A stretch of DNA of 64,000 nucleotides from an uncultured Aliiroseovarius sp. Lineage in GTDB: Bacteria; Pseudomonadota; Alphaproteobacteria; Rhodobacterales; Rhodobacteraceae. The position numbers and the translations under genes were made by a program. Under the pieces are notes generated by a model. The model saw only the letters and a list, made by a program, of their open reading frames with translations, ran no database searches and was not told the DNA's origin. The stretch is from positions 1 to 64,000 of the forward strand of contig NZ_CANLNB010000002.1 in assembly GCF_947492455.1 (NCBI RefSeq), in the 5' to 3' direction. Shown piece by piece: positions 16,646 to 24,912 of the stretch (position 1 is its first letter; each line of letters opens with the position of its first letter).

Positions 16646-17905
16646 CTACGCCAAAAGCAGCATCTGAATGTCGGCGACATTTGTTCCGGTCGCGCCGGTT
16701 TCGAGCAGATCGCCTGCCGCTGACAGGGCTTTATAACTGTCATTATTTGCCAGCAGAGCATGCGGGTCTAATCCCGCAGCGCGAATGCGTGCGGTGGTGC
16801 CCGCGTCTGCAAAACCTCCTGCCGCAGAGGTTGGCCCGTCGCGCCCGTCGGTGCCGCCGCTGAGAAATAACCACGGGCGTTTGGGCATCTCTTGCGCGCG
16901 CAGGGCGATCCGCAGGGCCAGTTCCTGATTGCGTCCGCCCCGGCCCGTGCCGGTCAGCCGCACGGTGGTTTCGCCGCCGAACAATAACGCGCAGGGACCG
17001 TCTGTGACCGGGCTGTGCATGATCCGCTCGGCCGCGCTGGCCACATCCCCGACCAGTGCGTCAGACACGATATGCGCGTCGAAAGACCGGCTGGCGTCTT
17101 TCAGCGCAGCCTCAAGGCTCATCCGGTTTGATCCGATCAGGATATTTTTGGGCAGTGGTGGCGCTGGGACAGGGGCCACGCCGTCCTCAAGCCGTGCCCG
17201 GATCGCGCCCGGAAGCCGCGCCCAGATCCCGGCCTGTATCGCGATTGTGCGGGCGTCTTCTCGGGTTCCAATCGGAGCAACGGTCGGCCCGCTGGCCACG
17301 GCGCGCAGATCGTCTCCGATGACGTCCGACAGAATATAGGCGGTGACCGGGGCAGGGGCGGCCAGCCGCAGCAACCCGCCACCTTTCAGCTGGCTGACCT
17401 GTTGGCGCACAAGGTTCATCTGGGTGATGTCAAGCCCCGCCCCCAGCAGCAGCCGGTTCAGCGCGGCCTTGTCCTCAAGCGAGATGCCAGCCAGCGGTGC
17501 AGGCAACAGTGCCGAGCCACCGCCCGAGATCAGGGCGATTACCCGGTCGTTTTCGTGCGCGGTGCGCAGCAGGTCCATGACACGTTGTCCGGCGGCTAAT
17601 CCTGCGGCATCGGGCACCGGATGGCCCGCACGCAAGACGGTCGCGCCGTCCAAATTTGCTGTGTTTTCGTGATGGGTCACCGCCAAGGCGACACGAGGCC
17701 CGCGCACATGGTGCAGGGCCTCGGTCAACATGGCAGGCGCGGCTTTGCCGATCGCAATTAGAATGCAGCGCCCACCATCAGACGGCACAGGGAGAGGACG
17801 TGCCGCCAGTTCTTTTCGCAAAGCCAGCGCCGGATCTGCCGCCGCCACCGCGTGATCGAAAATCTCTCGCGCGCGGGTGCGCAGGGCAATGGTGTCCAGC
17901 GCCAT
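16646..17905 (-). CDS. gckA: Glycerate 2-kinase (MOFRL family)
   Basis: A 419-residue glycerate kinase of the GckA/TtuD type: an N-terminal GCK domain (ILIAIGKAAPAMLTEAL, VIALISGGGSALLPAPLAG) and a C-terminal MOFRL domain (ALLFGGETTVRLTG, GGRNQELALRIAL, WLFLSGGTDGRDGPTSAAGG). It phosphorylates D-glycerate to 2-phosphoglycerate, the step that returns carbon from the serine cycle to central metabolism. It is the last gene of the sgaA-mtkAB-hprA-mcl-gckA operon, beginning 6 bases after the mcl stop. Older annotations of this family as 'hydroxypyruvate reductase' are misleading. Confidence 0.93.
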   Translation of the reverse strand: MALDTIALRTRAREIFDHAVAAADPALALRKELAARPLPVPSDGGRCILIAIGKAAPAMLTEALHHVRGPRVALAVTHHENTANLDGATVLRAGHPVPDAAGLAAGQRVMDLLRTAHENDRVIALISGGGSALLPAPLAGISLEDKAALNRLLLGAGLDITQMNLVRQQVSQLKGGGLLRLAAPAPVTAYILSDVIGDDLRAVASGPTVAPIGTREDARTIAIQAGIWARLPGAIRARLEDGVAPVPAPPLPKNILIGSNRMSLEAALKDASRSFDAHIVSDALVGDVASAAERIMHSPVTDGPCALLFGGETTVRLTGTGRGGRNQELALRIALRAQEMPKRPWLFLSGGTDGRDGPTSAAGGFADAGTTARIRAAGLDPHALLANNDSYKALSAAGDLLETGATGTNVADIQMLLLA

Positions 17906-17911
17906 GACAGG

Positions 17912-18889
17912 TCAGCCCGCAGCGATTTGCTGGGCTTTTTCGACCAGCACTTCGGCCTGACGGATCGAGGCATAGTCGATCAGGCGACCGTCCAGCGACA
18001 CCGCGCCTTTGCCTGCCGCTTCGGCCTCGGCCATTGCTTCCAAGATGCGCTTGGCTTTGGTCACCTCGGCGCCCGAGGGCGACATGACCTCGTTCGCCAG
18101 TGCGATCTGGCTGGGGTGAATGGCCCATTTACCTTCGCAGCCCAGAACGGCGGCGCGTTTGGCCGCAGCCTTATAGCCTTCAGGATCTTGGAAATCCCCA
18201 AACGGGCCGTCGATGGGGCGCAGGCCGTTGGCGCGGGCGGCGACCACCATGCGTGCCAGCGCATAGTGCCACATGTCGCCCCAGTGGGTCATACGTGCGC
18301 CGTCGTCCATCGGGTCGGTCAGCACCGAATAATCCGGGTTCACGCCGCCGATGATGGTGGTGCGGGCACGGGTCGAGGCTGCATAGTCTGCAACGCCAAA
18401 GTGCAGGCTTTCGTTGCGCTTCGAGGCGGCTGCGATCTCGCTGACATTTTGCATGCCAAGCGCGGTTTCGATGATGTGTTCAAACCCGATCCGCTGCTTA
18501 TAGCCCTTGGCGACTTCGATCTGCGTGACCATCATATCAACGGCATAGACGTCCGCAGCGGTGCCCACTTTCGGGATCATGATCAGGTCAAGGCGTTCGC
18601 CCGCCTGTTCCACCACGTCGACCACATCGCGGTACATATAGTGGGTATCCAGCCCATTGATCCGCACTGACATGGTTTTGTTGCCCCAGTCGATGTCGTT
18701 CAGCGCCTCGATGATGTTCTTACGGGCTTGCTCTTTTTCATCCGGCGCGACCGCGTCTTCCAGATCCAGAAAGATCACGTCCACGTTGGACTGTGCGGCT
18801 TTTTCGAACATGCCGGGCTGGCTGCCGGGTACAGCCAATTCAGAGCGGTTCAGGCGGCCGGGCGCCTGGTCTACGGGAAAAAAGCTCAT
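17912..18889 (-). CDS. mcl: Malyl-CoA lyase (CitE-like)
   Basis: A 325-residue CitE-superfamily lyase: RSELAVPGSQPGMFEKA, the acidic VDVIFLDLEDAVAPDEK, the Arg in KTMSVRINGLDTHYMYRD, and FEHIIETALGMQNVSEIA. These match L-malyl-CoA/beta-methylmalyl-CoA lyases of Rhodobacterales. The enzyme splits malyl-CoA into glyoxylate and acetyl-CoA. Its place right after malate-CoA ligase and hydroxypyruvate reductase genes fixes the role in the serine cycle. It may also act on methylmalyl-CoA in the ethylmalonyl-CoA pathway, which cannot be judged here. Confidence 0.93.
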   Translation of the reverse strand: MSFFPVDQAPGRLNRSELAVPGSQPGMFEKAAQSNVDVIFLDLEDAVAPDEKEQARKNIIEALNDIDWGNKTMSVRINGLDTHYMYRDVVDVVEQAGERLDLIMIPKVGTAADVYAVDMMVTQIEVAKGYKQRIGFEHIIETALGMQNVSEIAAASKRNESLHFGVADYAASTRARTTIIGGVNPDYSVLTDPMDDGARMTHWGDMWHYALARMVVAARANGLRPIDGPFGDFQDPEGYKAAAKRAAVLGCEGKWAIHPSQIALANEVMSPSGAEVTKAKRILEAMAEAEAAGKGAVSLDGRLIDYASIRQAEVLVEKAQQIAAG

Positions 18890-18920
18890 GGTTGTTGTCC
18901 TTGGTTTGGTCGTGAGAGGG

Positions 18921-19892
18921 TCAGATCACGCGGTCGCGGGGATCGCGGCCGTGGAAGAAGTCGTCGAGGTTGTCGAGCACACGGAATCCCATTGCCTCGC
19001 GCGCTTCACGGGTGGCACTGCCTAGATGCGGAAGCATCACCAGATTGTCGCATAGCAGAAGGCCCGGGCTGATGCGCGGTTCGCCATCGAAGACGTCCAG
19101 CGCGGCACCGCCGATCAACTCGTATTGCAGGGCTTGGATCAGGGCGAACTCGTCAATCACCTCGCCGCGCGCGGTGTTGATCAGGAAGGCCCCGGGCTTC
19201 ATTAGGTCCAGCCGTCTGGAGTTGATCAGGTGGCGATTTTCGGCCCCCCCCGGACAGTGCAGCGACACGAAGTCGGATTGCGGCAGCAGATCGTCGATCG
19301 TGTCGACCTGGGTGGCATTGCACTTGGCCAGCACCTCGGGCGCAATCTTGCTGCGGTTATAGACGACGATGTCCATGCCAAAGCCGTGATGCGCGCGGCG
19401 GGCCATTTCCTGCCCGATACGGCCAAAGCCGATAATGCCCAGCGTCTTGCCGCTGACCTTGGTGCCGATCAGATGCGTCGGGCGCCAGCCGGTCCAACCG
19501 CCCGCCCGCAGCTCGCGTTCGCCTTCGCCGGCACGGCGTGCCACCATCAAAAGCAGCGTCATAGCGATGTCTGCCGTGCATTCCGACAACACGTCTGGCG
19601 TGTTGGTGACGGTCAGGCCAAGATTGCGCGCAGATGCCGCGCAGATGTGGCTATAGCCCACGCCGTAATTGCCCAGAATGCGGGTCTGTGCGCCGGGGGC
19701 ATCCAGCGCCTCGGCATTCAGGGTGTCGGTCACCGTGGGCAGCACCGCGTCATAGCGTTTCAGTGTCTCGCGGATTTCGCCCGGCGACAGAGGTTTGTCG
19801 CCGGTGTTCAGGTGAAGGTTATAGTTCTCGGCCAGTTTTGCTTCGACAGCGGCTGGCCAGCGGCGGGTCACGAAAACTGAGGGTTTGATCAT
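18921..19892 (-). CDS. hprA: Hydroxypyruvate reductase / D-glycerate dehydrogenase
   Basis: A 323-residue D-2-hydroxyacid dehydrogenase. The NAD-binding motif is LGIIGFGRIGQEMARRA. The catalytic Arg is in NTARGEVIDEFAL, Glu in DVFDGEPRISPG, and His in LVMLPHLGSATREAREAMG. In a serine-cycle operon it would reduce hydroxypyruvate (from serine-glyoxylate aminotransferase) to D-glycerate; glyoxylate reduction is a possible side activity. Its ATG overlaps the mtkB stop (ATGA), and the mcl gene follows after 31 bases. Confidence 0.9.
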   Translation of the reverse strand: MIKPSVFVTRRWPAAVEAKLAENYNLHLNTGDKPLSPGEIRETLKRYDAVLPTVTDTLNAEALDAPGAQTRILGNYGVGYSHICAASARNLGLTVTNTPDVLSECTADIAMTLLLMVARRAGEGERELRAGGWTGWRPTHLIGTKVSGKTLGIIGFGRIGQEMARRAHHGFGMDIVVYNRSKIAPEVLAKCNATQVDTIDDLLPQSDFVSLHCPGGAENRHLINSRRLDLMKPGAFLINTARGEVIDEFALIQALQYELIGGAALDVFDGEPRISPGLLLCDNLVMLPHLGSATREAREAMGFRVLDNLDDFFHGRDPRDRVI

Positions 19893-20779
19893 CGCGCAGC
19901 CTCCATCGCACGGGCAATGGTTTCCCCGATCACGGCGGGGTTTTCGGCCACGGTGACACCTGCCGCGGAGAGGATCTCGACCTTCTCGGACGCGCTTTCG
20001 CCAAAGGCCGAGATGATCGCGCCCGCATGGCCCATCGTGCGCCCTTTGGGGGCGGTCAGACCCGCCACATAGGCCACCACCGGCTTGGTGATGTGGTCGC
20101 GGATATGGTCCGCAGCCTCGGCTTCTTGCGGGCCACCGATTTCACCGATCATGGCGATGATATGGGTGTCCTCGTCCTTCTCGAACCGTTCAAGAATGTC
20201 GCGGAAGCTCGATCCGTTGATCGGGTCGCCCCCGATGCCGACCGAGGTCGACACACCGATACCGCGTTCTTTCAGCTGTGCGGCGGCCTCGTATCCCAGC
20301 GTGCCCGAGCGGCCGATGATGCCGACATGGCCGGGCAGATAGATATGGCCGGGCATGATCCCCAAAAGCGCCTTGCCGGGGCTAATGGTGCCCGCGCAGT
20401 TCGGGCCGGTCAGCAACATGCGCTTTTCCTTCGGATAGCGGTACATATAGCGCTTCACCCGGATCATGTCCTGCGCTGGGATGCCGTCGGTGATGCAGAC
20501 ACAGTAACGGATGCCCGCATCGGCAGCTTCCATGATCGAGTCTGCCGCGAAGGGGGGCGGCACAAACACCAACGAGGCATCGGCCCCGGTGGCCGCGACC
20601 GCTTCTTTCACCGTGTTGAAGACTGGAACGCCTTCCACGGTTTCGCCGCCTTTGCCGGGCACCACGCCACCCACGACATTGGTGCCATATTTGATCATGT
20701 CCTTGGTGTGGAACCGGGCCATGCGGCCCGTGATCCCTTGCACAATTACACGCGAGTCACGGTCAAGAAGAATGCTCAT
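19889..20779 (-). CDS. mtkB: Malate-CoA ligase (malate thiokinase) alpha subunit
   Basis: A 296-residue SucD-like protein: a CoA-binding Rossmann domain ([22 protein letters not shown]), [22 protein letters not shown], and the phospho-accepting His in [16 protein letters not shown]. The sequence fits succinyl-CoA synthetase alpha, but the [11 protein letters not shown] opening and the serine-cycle context (sgaA, mcl, hprA) point to malate as substrate. The start at 20779 forms an ATGA overlap with mtkA; an earlier Met at 20824 would overlap far more. Together the subunits make malyl-CoA from malate, CoA and ATP. Confidence 0.92.
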   Translation of the reverse strand: MSILLDRDSRVIVQGITGRMARFHTKDMIKYGTNVVGGVVPGKGGETVEGVPVFNTVKEAVAATGADASLVFVPPPFAADSIMEAADAGIRYCVCITDGIPAQDMIRVKRYMYRYPKEKRMLLTGPNCAGTISPGKALLGIMPGHIYLPGHVGIIGRSGTLGYEAAAQLKERGIGVSTSVGIGGDPINGSSFRDILERFEKDEDTHIIAMIGEIGGPQEAEAADHIRDHITKPVVAYVAGLTAPKGRTMGHAGAIISAFGESASEKVEILSAAGVTVAENPAVIGETIARAMEAAR

Positions 20780-21975
20780 TTCACGGCCCTCATTCTGGTG
20801 GCTTGGGTTAGATCGTTTTGCCACGCGCCCACGGCGCGTTCGGCGGCTTCCATCAGGGTAGTGGCGCGGATGATCGGCAGGCCGGATTTGGCCAGGATCT
20901 TCTGGCCCTCTTCGACATTGGTACCTGCAAGACGCACCACGACCGGCAGGTCGATCTCTAGTTCGCGCAGCGCCTGAACCACGCCTTCGGCAACCCAGTC
21001 ACAGCGGTTGATGCCCGCGAAGATGTTGACCAGGATCGCCTGCACGTTCTTGTCGGACAGCACCAGACGGAATGCTTTCGCCACACGCTCGGGCGAGGCA
21101 CCGCCGCCGATGTCCAAGAAGTTCGCGGGCTCGCCACCCGCCAGCTTGATCGTGTCCATCGTTGCCATCGCCAGACCGGCGCCGTTCACGATGCAGCCGA
21201 TGTTGCCATCAAGACCGACATAGGACAGGCCCCGATCCGCCGCGCGGCTTTCGCGCGCGTCTTCCTGGCTTTTGTCGCGCAGCTCGGCGATTTGGGGGTG
21301 CCGGAACAGCGCGTTGTCATCGAAGCTCATCTTCGCGTCCAAGGCGACCACGCGCTGATCTCCGGTTACCACCAGCGGGTTGATCTCGACCATCGTGGCG
21401 TCCAGATCGCTGAATGCGGCGTAGCAGCCTTGCAGCGTGCGGACCATGTGTGGCACCAGACCAGCTTCAAGCCCCAGCTCGAACGCAATCTCGCGTGCTT
21501 GGAAGTCCTGCAGGCCGACCGCAGGCTCGACGATCGAGCGTACGATGGACTCGGGCCTTTCAGCCGAGATCTCTTCGATCTCCATGCCGCCTTCGGATGA
21601 GGCAACGATCATCACGCGCTGGCTTGAGCGGTCCATCACGAAACCCAGATAGATCTCGCGGCCGATCTGCACGGTGCTTTCGACATAAACGCGGTAGATG
21701 CCTTTGCCCTCGGGGCCGGTCTGGTGGGTGACCAGATTGCGGCCGAACATGTCGTCGCAGGCTTCGTAGATTTCGTTCTCGGTATCACACAGCTTGACGC
21801 CGCCAGCCTTGCCGCGCCCGCCCGCATGGACCTGCGCTTTGACGATCCATTTCTCGCCGCCCAGTTCGCGGGCGCGATAGGCGGCCTGCTCGGGGCTATA
21901 GGCTAATGCGCCGGACGGCACCTCGACCCCAAAATTGGCCAGGATTTCCTTGGCCTGATACTCGTGGATATCCAT
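20776..21975 (-). CDS. mtkA: Malate-CoA ligase (malate thiokinase) beta subunit
   Basis: A 399-residue SucC-like protein starting [20 protein letters not shown], the standard beginning of these beta subunits. The ATP-grasp core has [21 protein letters not shown], and [27 protein letters not shown] supplies metal ligands. The CoA-side domain includes [27 protein letters not shown]. It couples ATP hydrolysis to malyl-CoA synthesis with MtkB. It lies 77 bases after sgaA. Succinyl-CoA synthetase is the alternative, but the gene order matches the serine-cycle mtk genes. Confidence 0.92.
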   Translation of the reverse strand: MDIHEYQAKEILANFGVEVPSGALAYSPEQAAYRARELGGEKWIVKAQVHAGGRGKAGGVKLCDTENEIYEACDDMFGRNLVTHQTGPEGKGIYRVYVESTVQIGREIYLGFVMDRSSQRVMIVASSEGGMEIEEISAERPESIVRSIVEPAVGLQDFQAREIAFELGLEAGLVPHMVRTLQGCYAAFSDLDATMVEINPLVVTGDQRVVALDAKMSFDDNALFRHPQIAELRDKSQEDARESRAADRGLSYVGLDGNIGCIVNGAGLAMATMDTIKLAGGEPANFLDIGGGASPERVAKAFRLVLSDKNVQAILVNIFAGINRCDWVAEGVVQALRELEIDLPVVVRLAGTNVEEGQKILAKSGLPIIRATTLMEAAERAVGAWQNDLTQATRMRAVK

Positions 21976-22052
21976 GGGTTCCTCCTCCCTGAATGGTCCT
22001 AGTCTTGGTCTGTGCGGCGCTCCCTCCTCGAAGCACCGCGCAAGTTGGCGTG

Positions 22053-23294
22053 TTAGGCGGCGACGCAGGTGCCGTAGCGGCTGTCCAGAAGGGCGTCGAT
22101 ATTGCCCTGATCCACCTCGGCGCCCAGATCACGCATCGCCTCCGCAAAGAGCCTTACAATCTTGGTAATCACACCACGGTCCAGCAGGTTCAGAATGCCA
22201 ATTCGGACCTGAACGGGGGCCGAAAGCGTCGGCCAGATGCCGAAACCCTGTGCGCGGCAGTTCTGCACCAGCTCCATTTCGCGTCCTGCAAGGGCAGGGG
22301 GCAGGTTCAGCACCACAAGGCTGGTCATGTTCGACGTCACCTTGCAGCCCATGGCGGTCAGCGCCTCGCGCAGGACGGCTTCGTGGGTGCGATACAGGCG
22401 GGCGCGTTTGGCCAGACCTTCTTGCAGCGCAAGGCGCAGGCTTTCGTGGAAGGCCGAGACTGCATAAGCAGAATGGGTGCGGTGATAGGTGCCTTTCTCG
22501 ACGTCTTGTCCGTCGACGATGCCCCAGTGGCGGGCTTCGAAGATCGGGTTGTGGACATAGCTATAGGCCCCACGGGTTTTCAGCGCGTCGATATAGGTAT
22601 CGGTAAAGCTGACCGGCGCATAGGTCAGGGGCAGGCAGCACAGGCCCTTTTGCGGGCATGACGCCCAGCCAGCGACGCCGGGAAAGTCGTCAATCGCGAA
22701 CTCTTCGACGCCCAGCGACGATACTGCATCAATCAGGCCCATTGCGCCGTGGCGTTCGCACGCGTCCGAGAAGCCGCGCAGGTCGTTGATCCGACCCGAT
22801 CCGGTTTCCCAATGCGCCATGAAGGCCCATTTCGGCTTGTGCTCGGCCAGCGCGGCCTCGACCATCTCGCCGGTGACCGAGGTGCCGTGGGGGACGTCGA
22901 TAACGACCACTGATGCGGCCTGCGGGTTCAGCGGGTTGGCTTCATGTTCCTGCGCGGTCGCCGCCTTGATGTGCAAGGTCTGCGCGTCGATGCCCGAGAA
23001 CGTGCCGTTCACGAAGGCGACAACGGTGTCGCCCGGCATGACGGCGGCGAACATGGTGTCCAGACCGCTCCAGCCTGTACCGGCGACAGCGAAGGTGTGG
23101 GTGTTCTGAGTGCCCCACAGGCGGCGCAGCATATGCTTACATTCGATCATGCCGCGCAGCACATCGCCCTGCATATGGTCGGCCATTCCGGCGCGGGAAA
23201 AGGCGGCCAGAACGCGCGCGTCGGTGTTGCCCGGCCCGGGGCCTGCGGCGAGCGTCTCGCTGATTTCCAGTTGCGGATAAATCTGCACTGTCAT
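22053..23294 (-). CDS. sgaA: Serine-glyoxylate aminotransferase
   Basis: A 413-residue class V PLP aminotransferase. [17 protein letters not shown] is the substrate-phosphate-side opening, [20 protein letters not shown] follows, and the PLP-binding Lys is in [14 protein letters not shown]. The enzyme converts serine and glyoxylate to hydroxypyruvate and glycine. The ATG at 23294 was chosen because AAGGA stands about 8 bases upstream; an ATG two codons earlier is too close to that box. First gene of the serine-cycle operon, divergent from a LuxR-type regulator. Serine hydroxymethyltransferase and PEP carboxylase, also needed for the cycle, are not in the window. Confidence 0.92.
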   Translation of the reverse strand: MTVQIYPQLEISETLAAGPGPGNTDARVLAAFSRAGMADHMQGDVLRGMIECKHMLRRLWGTQNTHTFAVAGTGWSGLDTMFAAVMPGDTVVAFVNGTFSGIDAQTLHIKAATAQEHEANPLNPQAASVVVIDVPHGTSVTGEMVEAALAEHKPKWAFMAHWETGSGRINDLRGFSDACERHGAMGLIDAVSSLGVEEFAIDDFPGVAGWASCPQKGLCCLPLTYAPVSFTDTYIDALKTRGAYSYVHNPIFEARHWGIVDGQDVEKGTYHRTHSAYAVSAFHESLRLALQEGLAKRARLYRTHEAVLREALTAMGCKVTSNMTSLVVLNLPPALAGREMELVQNCRAQGFGIWPTLSAPVQVRIGILNLLDRGVITKIVRLFAEAMRDLGAEVDQGNIDALLDSRYGTCVAA

Positions 23295-23406
23295 GGTCAT
23301 TGTCCTTGGTTGATCGCTGCGCGTTTGCGCCTCTGACGTGATGTTGGCCGTCAGAAAACCGATCCTTGCCAGGTCCCGCAACGTAACTTACTACTGGTTT
23401 TGGTAT

Positions 23407-23485
23407 CTAAATGGGTGGGGAAATACCTACCCGTTTGTGTAAGGATACCGCAGTATACCGCAGTTTGACCTACCAAAATGGGTAG
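23407..23485. promoter_or_regulatory. Repeated-motif region between sgaA and the LuxR-type gene
   Basis: The motif YAAAyGGGTrG occurs three times: CTAAATGGGTGG at 23407-23418 (+), CAAACGGGTAG on the minus strand at 23427-23437, and CAAAATGGGTAG at 23474-23485 (+). Between them a perfect tandem repeat ATACCGCAGT x2 occupies 23445-23464. Such clustering in a divergent promoter suggests operator sites, most simply for the LuxR-type regulator next door. Confidence 0.5.
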
Positions 23486-23513
23486 TTTGTTGTGAATTCA
23501 TGTGAGAAATCAA

Positions 23514-24149
23514 ATGGCTGATCTTCCAAGTGCTCCGATCGACATCATGCTGGCAGATGGCAATCCGCTGGTTCTGACCGCGATGTCCGAGTTGTTCGAC
23601 CGAGATCCCCGATTCTCGCTCGTGGCGACCTCGGCCACGGCAGAAGGCTTTCTGGGCACGGCAATGCGGGTGCCGGTGCAGGTGGGCGTGGTAGATTGGA
23701 ATCTGCCGGTCATTGGCGCGGCCAAGCTGATCGAAGTCCTGCGCGAGCAAGACAACACGCCACGCTTCGTGGTATACGGAGACGCGGGGGGCGATACCGC
23801 GCGACTGGCCATGCAGGCCGGGGCGGCAGGCTTTGTGGCGCGTTCGGGCGAGGTGGCAGGCCTGCTGGATACCTGCGCCGAGGTCGCTGCCGGCAAGATG
23901 GTCTTTCCGTTCATCGACGTCCGCGAAATGCAGCAAGATCCGATCCACTCCTTGTCGCGAAAAGAGCGCGCCATGCTGGAGGCACTGGCAAAGGGCTTGT
24001 CCAATCGCGATCTGCCCAAGGATCTGGGGATTTCGACCAACACAGTGAAGTTCCACCTGTCGAATATTTACGAGAAGCTTTCGGTCAAGAACCGTGCCCA
24101 GGCGATTGCCTATTACTATTCATCTCAATTCGCAGGCGGGTCGCGCTAA
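23514..24149 (+). CDS. LuxR/NarL-type response regulator with atypical receiver
   Basis: A 211-residue protein. Residues 1-120 form a receiver-like domain: an acidic residue in IMLADGNPL and a probable phospho-acceptor Asp in VGVVDWNLPV. However, the usual Thr/Ser is replaced around VVYGDAG and the usual Lys is replaced by Arg in GFVARSGE, so phosphorylation may be altered or absent. Residues about 145-205 are a LuxR HTH (LSRKERAMLEALAKGLSNRD, STNTVKFHLSNIYEKL). It is divergent from sgaA with no histidine kinase nearby; it is the likely regulator of the serine-cycle operon. The ATG at 23514 was preferred to an upstream GTG. Confidence 0.88.
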   Translation: MADLPSAPIDIMLADGNPLVLTAMSELFDRDPRFSLVATSATAEGFLGTAMRVPVQVGVVDWNLPVIGAAKLIEVLREQDNTPRFVVYGDAGGDTARLAMQAGAAGFVARSGEVAGLLDTCAEVAAGKMVFPFIDVREMQQDPIHSLSRKERAMLEALAKGLSNRDLPKDLGISTNTVKFHLSNIYEKLSVKNRAQAIAYYYSSQFAGGSR

Positions 24150-24337
24150 GTCCTTCTATCGTCGAAATGTCATCTTGGGTGAACGGCGCATTAGGGTGCG
24201 GTCGCAAGGAAACAGCTAGAGGCGGGCAGGGCGGTTGCGAAGCTTGCAGAAAAACGCATCTGCCAATGCCACTATCTTTGACCTCTTCAACTCAGTGCGC
24301 AGTTCGGGTCAGCCCCGAGTGTCTCAAGAGTGGCGAC
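24150..24337. other. Intergenic stretch, nothing recognised
   Basis: Between the LuxR-type gene and the fragment at 24338. No ribosome site, hairpin with T run, or coherent frame was seen. The further stretch 24671-24860 is likewise empty apart from a terminator at its end. Confidence 0.4.
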
Positions 24338-24670
24338 CTACAACTGGCAAATTGGGTCGCGTTCCAGTTCCTTTTGCGCAAAGGGGCGCAGATCCGAGAA
24401 CGTAACCGGCACATCCGTTGCAGACGCGCTGGCTCCGTTCTGACCTCCGGGTATACGAGTGCCGTTGGGTAGCAGAATTTGGGTCAACTCTATTGTCCCG
24501 ATTTGCTTGATCAACAGTTCGTACATGTCCGTGTAGCTGACGCCTGCCCACAGCGCCGCGTCTTCTGGCAACAAGTTAAGGTAGCTAAGGCTAAACTTGA
24601 ACTTCCCGTTGCGAAATCCCAAGTCCGTGATCCGTTGTTCTGTCCTGAATGAATGGACATCGCCCGGCGC
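24338..24670 (-). pseudogene. C-terminal gene fragment of unknown family
   Basis: An open minus-strand frame of about 110 codons with protein-like composition: FRTEQRITDLGFRNGKFKFS and YLNLLPEDAALWAGVSYTD, then YELLIKQIGTIELTQILLP. It is bounded upstream by an in-frame TAG at 24671-24673. No ATG or ribosome site stands before the protein-like part; only a TTG at 24622 could serve. It looks like the end of a longer gene whose upstream part has decayed. The family was not recognised. Confidence 0.4.
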
Positions 24671-24860
24671 CTATCCACGCACTTATAATACTGTCGGCCT
24701 TCGTCAGTGTACTGGCGTCATTGCCAGGAAGACCTTGAAAGCAGTTTTCGACTTTTCGTCATGTCGAATGGTCGGATCTTCCTAAAGCTTCACAGTGTCT
24801 GACCTGTTTCAATGCGAATATCGTTTTGATTTAAGGCCCTGTTTCCAGATCTTTCAGCGA

Positions 24861-24892
24861 AAAAGAGCCTTGAACGACGTCAAGGCTCTTTT
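24861..24892 (-). terminator. Intrinsic terminator of the OmpA/PBP-repeat gene
   Basis: AAAAGAGCCTTGA (24861-24873) pairs perfectly with TCAAGGCTCTTTT (24880-24892) around a 6-base loop. Read on the minus strand it ends in a T run, 20 bases past the stop at 24913. It may act in both directions. Confidence 0.88.
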
Positions 24893-24912
24893 CGATTTCT
24901 GGTTTGGCTGGG

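Noticed and set aside
23445-23464. Tandem repeat as a CRISPR or minisatellite seed
   Set aside because: Only two 10-base copies without spacers; better explained as a regulatory repeat.
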